Made by a program: the position numbers and the translations under genes. DNA of 64,000 nt from Paraphysomonas bandaiensis. Its lineage: Eukaryota; Chrysophyceae. A model generated the notes under the pieces. The model had not been told where the DNA came from, ran no database searches, and saw nothing but the letters and a program-made list of their open reading frames with translations. The stretch is from positions 434,001 to 498,000 of the forward strand of contig CBFFRP010000066.1 in NCBI GenBank assembly GCA_965644295.1. The letters run 5' to 3'. This document shows, one piece after another, positions 49,073 through 61,229 of this stretch (its first letter is position 1; the number at the start of each line of letters is the position of its first letter).

Positions 49073-51805
49073 AGGCGAAAAAGTTCTGTATGGAAAGATG
49101 ATTTGAATTGCCACATATATATATATATATATATATATAAGAATGAACGATGGAAATGTAGTGGAGCGACGAGTGTAATAAAAATTGCTTAAACTGACCA
49201 ACCACATCCGTTTGGAAAAAATGCGAGTAATTTTGTCAATAATGTATGTTTGGCAATACTTAAGGATTTGAATTACAGTCGTTACTTGAAGAATACGGTA
49301 TATAAATATTAAAGAGAGTAGTACATGAGCATTAATGATTCACTATGACGTTGATTCATTTTTAGCTTATAACGGAAAAATAGTTACCATTTCTCTATAT
49401 GAAACTGGCAGAATATCAGAGGATAGTTCTATCAAAACGCAAGTTGGCGAACATTACTAGCCATGACTATAACCTAAACGAATATTGTTTGATGGCAGTG
49501 TAGTCCGTCTAGTAGGAGTTGACGATGATGGGAGTAGTGAGTAGTGAGTCAAGGGTGTTCTTTGCGAACTTTGATTCAGTGTAAATTCCTAGAGAAATAA
49601 TCCTTTAGGTGACAATATATTGGCTCTAGGATATTTGGTGTTGTATACAAGATTCAGGGGATACGCAAAATTGAAAGAAAAACGTTACGGTTAAATGTTT
49701 TGGATAAGTGCCATATATTCCTCTTTAAGCCAGACACTTGCCATAATAGCCACCCACCATGCATGCTTAGCAGCATCACCATGCATAGCATCCATAATAC
49801 TCTCTTTTTAATGGTTCTGACTCCTGCTCATCTCTATATTCAGAGCACCATCATGCATATGCGACTCACAGAGGTATTGGGCTGCATACATCCCTAGTTC
49901 TGCATTTAACTTGAGACATTCAGTTTAGGATGCCCCATCAACATCTGAAGATAACTTCTTACGCTATTCTGAGGATGATGCAGAGAGAATTGGGTGTACA
50001 TCACGTTAATGCTACCTAAGTCTCTCTCCATTGCCCCTACTGCCTCTCCTTTATAGAACAACAAGTGCAGCCGGCTGGCTTCACATGTATTGCAGGTAGA
50101 GATACTGGGTAACGTATTTTGAGTGGCGTGATGTTAATAACTGCCTAGAGTAGCCGCATGTATGCACTTCAGTGTGAAAGACTTGTTGTAATTCTGTGAC
50201 TCGTAGCTTGATCCTTGTACTTCCCACGTAAATAATTATCTTGTACTGTTTGCTTTCCTTCTTCTGTTGTTGACTCTTCTTGTTGCTGAATACTTTATCT
50301 CGCTACTACCATTTGGCTACTTTATAAACCCCAGGGTTACAAGAGTTTTGAGGCCTCTATCATCTTTTCTATTTCCTTCGCCTCAATAAATGCCATTCGT
50401 TTCTCACGAACTTTTGAAATGCTTTCATCTGTGCTTCACTTCATTTTTTTTAGGTTTAGTGAGAGGGTTTTGATTTTCCAGAGAGTACTTTCTTCGATGG
50501 GAGCTTCGATTTGTTCGTTATCGAGTGTATCGGACATGTCTTTTAATAGTACCAAGAAAATAATTTGGTTGGAATTTTTATGTTGATTATGATAAAAACA
50601 TGCATCGTCAACCACCCGCCCCACCTAAAGAATTGAAGTATTATTTTCACCGACGATAACCCTTTTAAGTATCAGCCTGTACCTGAAGTGAACCTTTACG
50701 GTGCAAAACTTAAAGCTGACCATTTATCCAAGAAAAATATACTTTTCATTCGTGAGGCTAACTAATGCTGCTCAGGATGCCCTCTCCAAATTTGATATAA
50801 GCTTGAATAGGTATAGCGAGGATATTATGCTCTTTTTGTATGTCTGCATGAGAAACACAGGGCGAATTAAAATTACAAATGGTTAAAGCGTGTGTAAAAT
50901 CATTCTTTAATAATGATGAATTAATAATTGAGAAATGGGTCTCGCTTCTTATGCCTAAGATTCTTAATTATAAATTCTGGAATCGTAACTTTCGTAAGCT
51001 CACTAGATTTTTAAAACTGTGTTTCGATGACGCTACAAGTTTCTGTAAAATATCTTCTTCCTCTTATAATTTAAATTGTCTAACAATTTACGAGAAACTA
51101 AGACCTCTCCCTTAGATTTCATTTATAAAAAACCTAAATACACAAATTCTACGGGGAAATTGACGGTAGTCTAACGAATTCCTTGTCAGACATTAGAAAA
51201 TTTCATAGGGTGACCATATGGAATGCGGTAAGCTATATTAGGAATACCGGTGTTCTAGGAAAAAGAAATTTGTCCTAGAGCCCCAGTATTCCTAATATAG
51301 GGTTGTTGAGGGATATAATTTTAGCGAATATCAATGAATGATGAGACATATTTATCATAATTTTAATAATTGATTACTGCGTGAGTTCAAAGTTCAGTTA
51401 TTTAACCGTACTCATCCCAAAAGGTCAAAATGTCAAGTGTTGATTGGGTGGCACCGGAATTGGTAGTACCCAACATGAAGTTTGATATTTGGTTGTTGGG
51501 AATATTATCTTTGGGGGATAGTTAAAATACCTTCATGGAAGTGCGTATCTGAAGGGTAAAGTAAATCACGTTTAAGGTTGATGAAGTACAAGTTTAACTA
51601 CAGTAGTAGGCCCAAAGTGAATTGTATCAGTACTTAAGCAAAATTGCAGGAGAACAGTGTTACCATTAATAACCATTTATTACTTTGTCTAGATCATTAA
51701 AACAAACTACCTCATAAAGAAAATATAATTGAATAACTCCCTTATGTTCACCAAATTCATATCTACAGGGACAACTGGGCAGGCTTAATCGACATCGAAA
51801 TAGCT
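49073..51805. other. Gene-free stretch
   Basis: 2.7 kb without a supportable gene. A (TA)n tract lies at about 49110-49139. Frames at 50701-51115 encode AT-rich sequence with no recognised domain. A long imperfect inverted repeat at 51233-51300 is listed separately. Confidence 0.5.
51233..51300. repeat. Imperfect inverted repeat (hairpin)
   Basis: The outer 15 bases, ctatattaggaatac (51233-51247) and gtattcctaatatag (51286-51300), are perfect complements. Pairing continues with a few mismatches through tctagga/tcctaga to a loop of a few bases around aaaagaaa. Total arm length is about 30. It could be a small hairpin RNA, a miniature transposon remnant or the end of a palindromic element. Confidence 0.75.
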
Positions 51806-52700
51806 CTATCGCCTGTCGTTGCTGTTACGCCCTTTCTTTTTCTTTGAACTTTTCATGAGAATTACAATAATGCGAATGAGGATAGCCATGAAGTCAAGGA
51901 ACAATTCTAGAGCATGGCCAATCACATCTCGACTGCCAAGTTCCGCCTTCTGCTCAATATAAACGTCAGACAACAGTATGACCATGCAATAAACAAAAAA
52001 TTACTGCTAAAATATAGCATTGTGAAGTATGACATTGTAGCAGAATCATACCTCCAGAATGAGCTGTGTGTCAAAAACGACATATCCTGAAAACACCATC
52101 AAACCGCCGTAGAGTTGGAGGGCGTAAAGGTTAGACGATTGGAAGAAGATATTAGCAAAGCTCAGCAAAAACATTAGGGATATAGCGGAAGAAAGAATAC
52201 CCCCAAGGAAAAGGTAGGAGCGACGCTTGGCCATAATAGCGGACGCAGAGAAGCAAGCGAAGACAGTAACTGTGCCTAACACCGCAGTCATGATTATGGC
52301 GGGGTCAACATCAATAGCTAAGGATATTAGTGGGCCGACAGAAATTCCCTGGAAAACTCCAAACCCACAAAGCATGGCCAATCGTCTAGTTAAATCATGC
52401 TTGTTTTGGTCCATTTGTATCCATAAAATCATACCCATCGACCCCAACAGTCCAAATATGTTACCCATAGACGTTACCATACTAACCCACACACCAACCG
52501 CTGCAGAAACAAGACATGCCACTAGAGCAAGATATACATTGGCAAGATGCTGTTATAGAAGTGTTAGGTGTGTAATAGAAGCCCTATAGACGCACCTGCT
52601 GCACACTCGGACTGTAATCGTTAAGCTTCAACACCTTCGAATAATCAAAACTATTGAAAGTATCAAATGAATTAAACAGTGATGTCAATGGATCACTCAT
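51806..52700 (-). CDS. Bax inhibitor 1 (BI-1/TMBIM6 family)
   Basis: Three exons: 52700-52596, 52549-52052, 51949-51806; 747 nt, 248 residues, near the family's ~240. Several hydrophobic helices, then the diagnostic C-terminus: GGLMVFSGYVVFDTQLILEK followed by the exon 3 DVIGHALELFLDFMAILIRI, and a Lys-rich cytosolic tail (MKSSKKKKGR). BI-1 is an ER multi-pass protein acting as a proton-sensitive calcium leak and suppressor of cell death across eukaryotes. The acidic residues of the calcium-leak site (D in FDTQ and D in LFLD) are conserved. Divergent with the Tudor-repeat gene. Confidence 0.93.
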
Positions 52701-53535
52701 ATTCCTGTTCGTAACTTGATATCTTGAGGTTATGTATATATATGACTGTCTGCTGACTAGATCTGCGATGATTGTGATATGCTGCCTGCTTATATGCATG
52801 TATGTGTATGTATGTATGTGTATGTATGTGTGTGTATGAGTGTAGCTTCAAGAAACATGTGCAAGTATTCCTTGAACTTGAAAATAGATTAATTTAGGGT
52901 TTCTACAGGAGAATATATGGGGTTTCTATATCGATTACACGTAATATGTGGGATATTTATTGAAGGAGAAGGAAATATCAGAGATTTGTTTTATTCTGGA
53001 CAATTCTCTGCTGTGTTCTGGAAATTTAGCCACGTGTCAACACAAAAACAACCTCTATGATCTGCTGATGGTGATACCTTCTCATCATTCCGCAGAATTT
53101 TTTTAAAAAAACTGAAAGAATAATCAAGCTACCGTTTTATTTTTTGTGTGTGTATGAGGGTAGGGGGCTGTACGTATATTTCCATAGCTAACCTCTCGGT
53201 CATCTATAGCAGTTAGAGCTGTATATGTAGCTGTTGTTAACTGGCGTGTATGTATGTACTGTGTATGTATACGTGTGTATGGTATGTATATCTGGACTGT
53301 ATATGTATATGTATGTATATGTATGTATGGTACAGTAGAGCGATGAAGTTACGTCTCACTATTACTAACTTCCAGAGATAGAACTATATAACTATATCCC
53401 ACACCCCTGAGAGGTCAATCACCCTCTGATACCCTCCTCTATCAACCTCTCGATCCCTCTACTACTACCTCTCATTACATAGTGTTCATATCCTGTATAT
53501 CCACTCACACAGCTCTGTCGAACCATATCTCGCAC
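52701..53535. promoter_or_regulatory. Divergent intergenic region with GTAT/TG tracts
   Basis: Between the BI-1 and Tudor-repeat start codons. gtatgtgtatgtatgtatgtg lies at about 52800-52840 and a second tatgtatatgtatgtat-type tract at about 53240-53330. It must contain both promoters. No specific element is identifiable. Confidence 0.4.
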
Positions 53536-56500
53536 ATGGCAGCTGTTAGCTCAGGTATATCCGGACCCTCCTCGAATAAGTTCTCCCTATTCAGTGCGGG
53601 CCTTCATGGTAAGATCCTGAGTGATCCTGAGGGCCCTTCATCTCCAAAGATCCACTCAGCTCGATCAAAACAGTCCACTGCTTCTAAAACTAAACCTAAA
53701 CGACCCTCAAGCGCTAATCCAAGAATCAGATCTTCTCATCACCATCGTGAACAACCAGGGCGGAGTAATCCATTTACTCAACCGCCTGCTCAACCGAATG
53801 TTAAGCGTGCTTCGGATCCTCCCGTTGCTGATTATGACGGAAGAAACTTAAGCGTTCTTGCAAGGTGATATATCGATGATACTCTACACATACATGACCT
53901 GAACTGAACCTTTCCTTATCATAGGGAGGAGCTTATACACTCACTGACTGAAGTGAAGAAGCAAAACCGAGCAAATGAAAATGTAATTGCACAACTGAAA
54001 GCAGACAACCAGAGGTAAGTTTTCCCTTATCAGTACGTTCTGGGCTTATAGAATAAAATACTAGAATGGAAAACGAAATAACAAAGCAGCAACACCGTAT
54101 TGACAAAATCCTTAGTCCACAGTTTGCAAAGAACACTCATTTAGTATTAGAAATTAAGAAAGAAATCGAGAAAAGCGTATTAGTTCGACAACTTAAGGCT
54201 CAGGTCAGTTGTGTGTAATTTTCACGCACACCTTGTGCTGTAGTTATTTGTATATCCAGATGCTCAATCTTCGTGCAACAATTGCAGAACGAGATGCGAC
54301 GATAGAGGCAATGCAAAAGAAAGTAGGCTCTTCGAATTTAATTGAGCTCACAGCTGAGAAAGAGGAGTACTTTACAGAGGTTTGTTGTTTATATGTTGTA
54401 AACATGGTGAAGTTTAGGGTAGTCTTTGGCTGTATCAGCAGTAGTGTAACGGTGTTCGTTGTGTGTAGATTAAGCGCTTACGGAGAGTGATTGCTGAAAA
54501 GGATAAAGAGATACAGAAAGAGAAGGAGAGTAGAGCATGGGAGCAAAATGGAGCACACTCTGTGGAAGGTGCTGTTTTGTGGTGTTGTATTACTTGTATT
54601 GTGTGTTGTTAGGAGATTGCTTCCACCTGGCACTAAATCTAATGTAAATAGGGGATTTACGCGAAGAAATTCACCGCTTGTCCCAAGGGTATCAGCAGGT
54701 CCTAGAACGACTAGAAGATACCCTCGGATCCAGGGTAGGTTCACCCCGCACAGGCACGGGTACACCGAATTTAACCCCGCGGGATGGAACGGGGCGCCTG
54801 AGAGGACCCTCTCGACCTATGCCTGGAGGCAGAAACAAATCTCGGCCAAAGTCAGCCACATCAACAGGAACTGCGAAGGTGGCTGCAATGGCCCCTGATG
54901 TGCCTGCTTCCGACAGTTCTTTACCTAGACACGTATGTTTACTGTCAGTTGTACATTTGTTCATTTTCAGAGTTTTGTTTTATGTGATGTGGATCGTTGA
55001 GTTGATGTATTGATTAGTACGCAGTATACATTGTATGACTTAGTGAAATACAGGATCCCACATCACTTGACTACATTGATCCGGTCCTGACGACGTTTGA
55101 CAACGCCCAGAAAGATACCCCTGTAACTGATCTGAAGGAGTACATTAGCCGACCCACTAAGTCCGCTGAATCCGAGTCTCCATTCCCTCATCTGGTATTA
55201 TGAATTGCCATCAATTAGTGCTGTGTTATTTGTGCTATATTTTTGTGATGCTTATTTTCTAATTATTTTGTTGTATAGGCCTCTCAAAAAGATGAGAAAC
55301 CCTCCTCTCTTCTCGAATTCAGTGAAGATGATGCTGCTGTGCGCAACGGCCCCACCAGAATTGTCGCTGACGTTGGGCGTGGGAACAGTAACGATGTTCT
55401 TCCTTTAGGGTGCTTGGTGGAAGTTCGATTTGGTAAAGGCGGAACATTTTACCCGGGTAGAATATGTGGTAACACTGGTGGGTCGAACGGGACGTACGAC
55501 ATTGACTACGATAATGGTAATCATGAATCGGGCGTAACACGAGATATGATTCGAGTGGTTGGCGGTGTGCTTGACTCGGCTACTAAGTTCAAACCCGGCG
55601 AGCGGGTTGAAGCCATGTTCACTGGGGATGGCAGTAATAACTGGTACAAAGGAGTTGTGTCTGCCGTGAATGACAACGGGACCTATCGAATCGACTACGA
55701 CGATGGAGACAGAGAGACTGCAGTCCTCGAAGAAAATATCAAGTCGTTGGAGACAGATCAGGGGCGGTTCAAGGTGGGCGACAGGGTACAAGGTCTCTTT
55801 GACGACTCGAATTGGTACCCCGCCACTGTCGCAACCGTGACAGGAAACAAATATAAGCTTGACTACGATGACGGCGATGTCCAAGAGGATGTTACCGAGG
55901 ATCGAATGAAGCCAATGGCTGCTCCAGACTTGAAGGAGCCACAGATGGAGTCTAAGTACCGAGTGGGTGATCGCATTCTTGCAAAATATGGCGGGAAGAC
56001 TAAGTATTACCCTGGTGTGATTAGTCAGGTCAGAGCGGACGGTACCTATGACATTAGATACGATGACGGCGAGTCAGAAAAGAATGTACCCGATCATTTG
56101 ATAAAGCCAAAGTCGAGTCAATCTGCAACGGGTTTGAAATTTGCAACTGGGGATTACGTTATGGTCAGGTACCGTGGGGGAAAAAAACAATATCCCGGAA
56201 CCGTTCGGAAGGTATGGTCCAATGGCACGTACGATATCGACTACGATGACGGCGAAGAGGAGCGATTAGTGCCTGAAAATATGGTGGAGCACGTAGGGGG
56301 ACACATTCAAGCTCCATCTCCAGGTCCATCCACGTATTCCATTGGTGCTAGAGTTCAGGTGCAGTATCGTGGGAAAGGAAAGTTCTTCCCAGCTGTAATT
56401 TTGCGGCGTTGTGATGGGCAAGATGAGCAATATGATATTGGATTTGATGACGGAACGAAAGAGGAGAGGGTGGGAATCGCTCACATTCGGCCCCAAGGAG

Positions 56501-57018
56501 AAGACAAGCAACCCTCTAAAGCAGCAAACAGTCCTCACAAACGCGATGAGTTCAAACATGGGGATATGGTGGAGGCAAAGTTTGGGGATGAAAATAAGTT
56601 CTATAGAGGTGTAATATCTGGGGTTAATGACGATGGAACCTATGTGGTGGAATACGAAGACGGTGATCGCGAGTCAAAAGTGTTACCTACTAATATGCGA
56701 AAGGTCGACAGTAACTCTGTGAAGAAAGATGCTATTGAAAACTCTGTGGAGAGTGCAGTCCCCAAACCAGTTGTTTCGTCGCAGGGTGAAGAGTACAATA
56801 CCACTCAAGAAACGACAGGAACGGCAGGGGAAGCCCCGGCTCCCGATAAAGTAGTTGATGCCGACCTCAATGACTATTTCGCTTGGTTATGTGATGAGGA
56901 TGATAATGATGACGAAGAAATTGGAGCGAATCTGGATGCCGGAGAGAGTGGGCAGATTCCACCTTATGACCTCGATGCCGATGCCAATGATGATTATGGC
57001 GAAGACTTCGAAGATTGA
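53536..57018 (+). CDS. Coiled-coil protein with seven Tudor-like repeats
   Basis: Eight exons: 53536-53864, 53925-54014, 54065-54203, 54260-54379, 54469-54568, 54667-54932, 55054-55194, 55279-57018; 2,925 nt, 974 residues. The N-terminal ~110 residues are disordered and Ser/Pro-rich. Residues ~110-270 form a coiled coil (REELIHSLTEVKKQ ... VRQLKAQMLNLRATIAERDA ... IKRLRRVIAEKDKEI) resembling the IQCE-type ciliary coiled coil. From about residue 410 to 880, seven ~50-60-residue units follow the pattern V-x-x-[KR]-x..Y-P-G-x-[IV]..G-T-Y-D-[IV]-x-Y-D-D-G, i.e. Tudor/agenet-like barrels. The C-terminus is very acidic. A cilium- or chromatin-linked scaffold is possible. Boundaries of exons 5/6 are the least certain. 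An ATG at 53482 would add 18 residues. Confidence 0.8.
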
Positions 57019-58706
57019 GCTAGTTTCGGAATTCGCACTGATGAGTGCCTCTTTATATATAGCGAGTGTTGAATATTATTATGTGGTATAATGTATGATG
57101 AATGAAAGGTACTTCAAAGTATTTTATCTGCGTCAATGGGACCATGGTAGTCTATTTCACTCTGATATGACTTAATATTTAGTTAATAAGGTGTGCATGA
57201 CTCTGAACTAGCAAGACTAGTGGATAGAACTTTTAGAGTAAATATTAGAAATGGCCCTTATTTTATCACAACAGAAACCTTATTCAAACAAGCATAAAAT
57301 GAATTTAATACTTTCAGTATTCGTTTATACATGGTACATGCCAATCATCGTTAGCTTCACTACCTTTTCGGTACACACAGTATTGGGTTTAGATTAAAGT
57401 TGAACGATTATAACCATTAAAGAAAAATGCATTACATAGGTTAAATTGAGTGGTATGAAAGATGGTGACTGTTGTATATGATCATCACTGTATACTGTCT
57501 GATACTACTATCTCATTGTTTGCATGATGTGCAGTTAATCGATTCAGAGAGTTGCAATGACTACAGAAGAAAGTAATAGAAATATAGTTGTAACTGCTTG
57601 AGTTCTATGCTCAAAAAATGTCAACGATGTCAAGTTTATTGCATACAGAAGTATACAATATAGTGTTATTGTCTATTAAAAGTTTTATATCACATATGCT
57701 AATACATCATAATAGTTTTAGTTCGTCAACTATGCTGTTGAAACGTGTCTGCTTCGTCCAGCAAGCATAATATGTACACGATTTGTAATTTACTTTCGAG
57801 CACTGTTCCAAATCTACTCCGTAGATGTAGCTGGTATCTACTGTACAAGATATCTTGTATGAATATCATCAACGGTCGGCTCAAAGTACCCTATTCTGTA
57901 AGTAAGTAACACTGTCGATAGCCGCCATTTTCAAGCTGGCGATGACGTTCATGCAGATGTATATGTGGAGTTGACAGCAGCGCACAGCATTCATAGAGTC
58001 ACAGTGACGACAGCTAACCCTAATCAACATCGACGAAGAGAACCAGCCAGCACATGAATTCAAGCAACAGCGAAAGAGACGCAGCTGTGGATAGTATGAC
58101 TATGATGAAGGCCTGCTCGTCAGTTCCCCACCTTCACTCTCATCACTGTCACTGTCACTGTCACTGTCCTCATCATCTAACCCTCTCCGTTGATTGATCA
58201 ATAGACATACAGAGCGGACTCCTTCCCTGCATGGATGTGCGTGTAGATAGGCCAGATATTACATGAAACCCCCCTTTTCTATTAAAACATTGATTTCTGT
58301 CGGATTGTTCTAGAAAATGAAGGTTTTCAACATGACACAATTCTATAATGTTCAGAAAGCTGTTTTTTTGTGCGATATGTCCAGTTTCCAACACACTCCA
58401 CGTATGAAATAGAACTACGACGTCGTATATAGCATTCGTACTTCTCTATACATACATACAGTGCCACAGTACACCAAATATACACTATATAACCGTTAGT
58501 TTTCTGGTATGTACTGCTGCACTCTATAGAATGTACCTATACACTATATGTCTATATATGTACATGACATGCAGGGGAAGCATGTCTAGATGTAGACTGT
58601 AACGAGTACGCCCCCATGCATCCAGCAGTACACTCTACGCATAGCTCGCTATCTCATACATACAACACCCACATCAAGCAGAGTGTCTCGAGTAATGCCC
58701 CCATAG
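57019..58706. other. Gene-free stretch
   Basis: AT-rich 1.7 kb. A short cactgt tandem run lies at about 58146-58168, and a catacataca tract lies upstream of the ankyrin gene (about 58447-58460). Small frames show no recognisable domain. Confidence 0.5.
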
Positions 58707-60128
58707 ATGACACATAACATCAAACACACCGTTCTCAACCTCCCGTGTGTCCTGGAGGCCATCATTGAGTACCTGTCATGTCCCTCTACTCCCCCACTGC
58801 AGTCGCCCTCGTCTCTGCCCCTCATCCTCTCATTCAGACATCTCTTCGCATCATTCAAACAGCAGATCGATTCATGTGGGTATAAGCCCGTCATACTCAT
58901 AGCATGCGAGAGGCGGAGGCTCATACGGTCTCTTCATATGGTAAAGTGGGCGATATCGATCGGCTGTTCGTTCCGTGTAAACTCGTCTGATTATCTGTGT
59001 CGCTATGCTGCTGAAGGAGGACACTTTGATATCATTCAATGGGCAAGATCTCAGTCAAAGCCTTATCCGTGGAGCTCGAAAACTATTGCGGCTGCATGTA
59101 GTTATGGTGATATCGCGATACTGGAGTGGCTGCGGTCTCGTGATCCTCCGTGCCCCTGGGATCCCTCTGCATATGTGGCCGCAATTAAAGCTAATCGCAT
59201 GGATGTGTTGAAATGGCTACGTTCAAAGGATCCGCCGTGCCCGTGGGATGAATCACTTTGTTCGGCAGCCGCAGCAGCTGGAAACACGCATATACTTTCG
59301 TGGCTACGTGCCCAGGATCCTCCTGCTCCATGGGATGAATGGACATGTGCTGAAGCTGCTAAAGCTGGTCATTTTGAAATTCTTCACTGGGCACGCACGG
59401 AGCGTTCGCCGTGCCCTTGGGGTCCGTGGGTTTGCGCTTACGCCGCTCTGGGCGGTCAACTTGACATTCTGCAGTGGCTTCGATCAAGAGATCCCCCTTG
59501 TCCATGGTGCGATTTCACTAATATATTTGCAGCTCAGGCGGGACACCTAGAAATACTTGAGTGGATTCAGACAGATGAGTCGCCGTGTCCTCTAACGTCT
59601 CGTGTGTGTGCGTGTGCGGCCTTAAAAGGTCATCTTGATATCATTCAATGGGCGCGACAGCAGACACCTCCGTGCCCTTGGTATGAAGATACTTGCGCTA
59701 ATGCTGCTCGAGGGGGGCATCTAAAGCTTATTCAATGGATAAGGGCACAGTCTCCACCTTGCCCTTGGGATGAAAGTACCTGTGCATACGCTGCTGAAGC
59801 AGGACATTTACATGTTCTCCAGTGGGTAAGGGCTCAAACTCCTCCGTGTCCATGGAATTGGAGGGCTTCATTCCATGCTGTCAGAGAGGGACAACTCCAT
59901 GTTCTGCAATGGATGCGATCCACAAATCCACCATGCCCGTGGAATGAGAGAAATTGCCGCCAACACGCTCTGCAGGGGTGTCACTATGATATTGTTAACT
60001 GGATAGACAGTCAAAGAAAACCTAGTACAGCTTTAAGTACTAAACTCAAAGAAAGAGCTGTTCTTTATAAGCCTTCGAAAAAAAATTCATCGAAGCCTAC
60101 TCAAAATCGTACCAATAGAGTCAAGTAA
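58707..60128 (+). CDS. Ankyrin-like repeat protein of the 'PPCPW' type
   Basis: Single exon, 473 residues. The N-terminal ~85 residues (LPCVLEAIIEYL..., LRHLFASF-like) could be an F-box-like or helical cap, weakly. Residues ~95-440 are twelve consecutive ~29-residue units of the form G-H-[LF]-x-[IVL]-[IL]-x-W-[AIVL]-R-x-x-x-P-P-C-P-W-(D/N)-E-x-x-C-x-x-A-A, a divergent ankyrin repeat with conserved Trp and the C-P-W signature. Repeats of this kind are abundant in heterokont algae and in giant viruses. The tail is Lys/Ser/Asn-rich. Likely a protein-protein interaction module; partners unknown. Confidence 0.85.
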   Translation: MTHNIKHTVLNLPCVLEAIIEYLSCPSTPPLQSPSSLPLILSFRHLFASFKQQIDSCGYKPVILIACERRRLIRSLHMVKWAISIGCSFRVNSSDYLCRYAAEGGHFDIIQWARSQSKPYPWSSKTIAAACSYGDIAILEWLRSRDPPCPWDPSAYVAAIKANRMDVLKWLRSKDPPCPWDESLCSAAAAAGNTHILSWLRAQDPPAPWDEWTCAEAAKAGHFEILHWARTERSPCPWGPWVCAYAALGGQLDILQWLRSRDPPCPWCDFTNIFAAQAGHLEILEWIQTDESPCPLTSRVCACAALKGHLDIIQWARQQTPPCPWYEDTCANAARGGHLKLIQWIRAQSPPCPWDESTCAYAAEAGHLHVLQWVRAQTPPCPWNWRASFHAVREGQLHVLQWMRSTNPPCPWNERNCRQHALQGCHYDIVNWIDSQRKPSTALSTKLKERAVLYKPSKKNSSKPTQNRTNRVK

Positions 60129-61229
60129 AGAAAGATGTGTCGTTTGTATCGTGGTCTGTCATGGAAACACTTAGACGTCAGTATTCATATGGCGTTTGTC
60201 AATAAATATTATAGATACGGGGTTACTGTGATTTTATTCGAATAGAACTTCAGTGTTAGTTGTTTTCATATTAGTGTATCAAGTAGCTAATAATTCTATT
60301 CTTTTTAGCAGTAAAATTTAACTTGAAACAGTAGAACACAGGTAGATTCACGAAGTACTAAATTGATGAGATAGTTGATCATATCAGTGTGATTTATGAT
60401 TTACTGGTTAAATTTTTGTTCTGGGCATTGCAGCTGAAATTATATTGCTGGGTTGTGGGTTGGGCTCGGAATATATATTGATATATTGTATGTCAATATC
60501 AAAACAAAATAAATCTGTGATATTGCAATTCAGCCACCAAAAGTTTTAAGTGCTAAAACCGTTAGTATTAGTATACAGTTGTCACTGTACAATATACAAT
60601 TAGGATTCAGCTTAATACAAGATTGTAGCTGTGAGTTATAATGTTCAATGAAATATATCATGAACTGCATTAGAGAGAGTATATGTTGAAGATACATGAT
60701 CGTCATCATAACGTCGTCATTATCAGTTACACTTCTAACTATTCCGTTGTGTATAATAGTTATGTTTTATGTTGCTATTCATAATTCTCACTTCACTGTA
60801 TTCATTACTTTACACTCTAATAATCACAACATTGGTTTACTATTACTAAAATCAATTCTTTATTTATACTTATTCAGTATCGTACTACATCAAGCACTTA
60901 CACTTTATACTATACACAGTGATGGATTGTAAAATATAAAACCAACTTCGTATCCTCGAGGTCATAAACTTTAAAAATACTCTCAAACAACATGTATACA
61001 ATATTTAACATTGTTATTTTTATTCGTATAGAAGACCGAGACGCGGATTTCTCTATTTATGTCAGTTGTCATAATACGGTTTGACTATATTCAATACCGG
61101 CACTGAGAGTCTATATAGCAATTTAAAAGAAATAAAACAGAAATATCAGCATCTCATATATTGGAGAGTTGCATTGATAGCCTTGTATGTATGAGCCGCA
61201 ATCACCATCCTCTACAGCCAGATTCAGAA
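60129..61229. other. Gene-free stretch
   Basis: AT-rich 1.1 kb between the 3' ends of the ankyrin gene and the CorA gene. A small + frame at 60696-60932 is hydrophobic by base composition only. Nothing else recognisable. Confidence 0.5.

Noticed and set aside
50701-51115. Two adjacent + frames (61 and 78 codons) considered as a transposase or helicase remnant
   Set aside because: No motif could be recognised, and base composition is that of the AT-rich surroundings.
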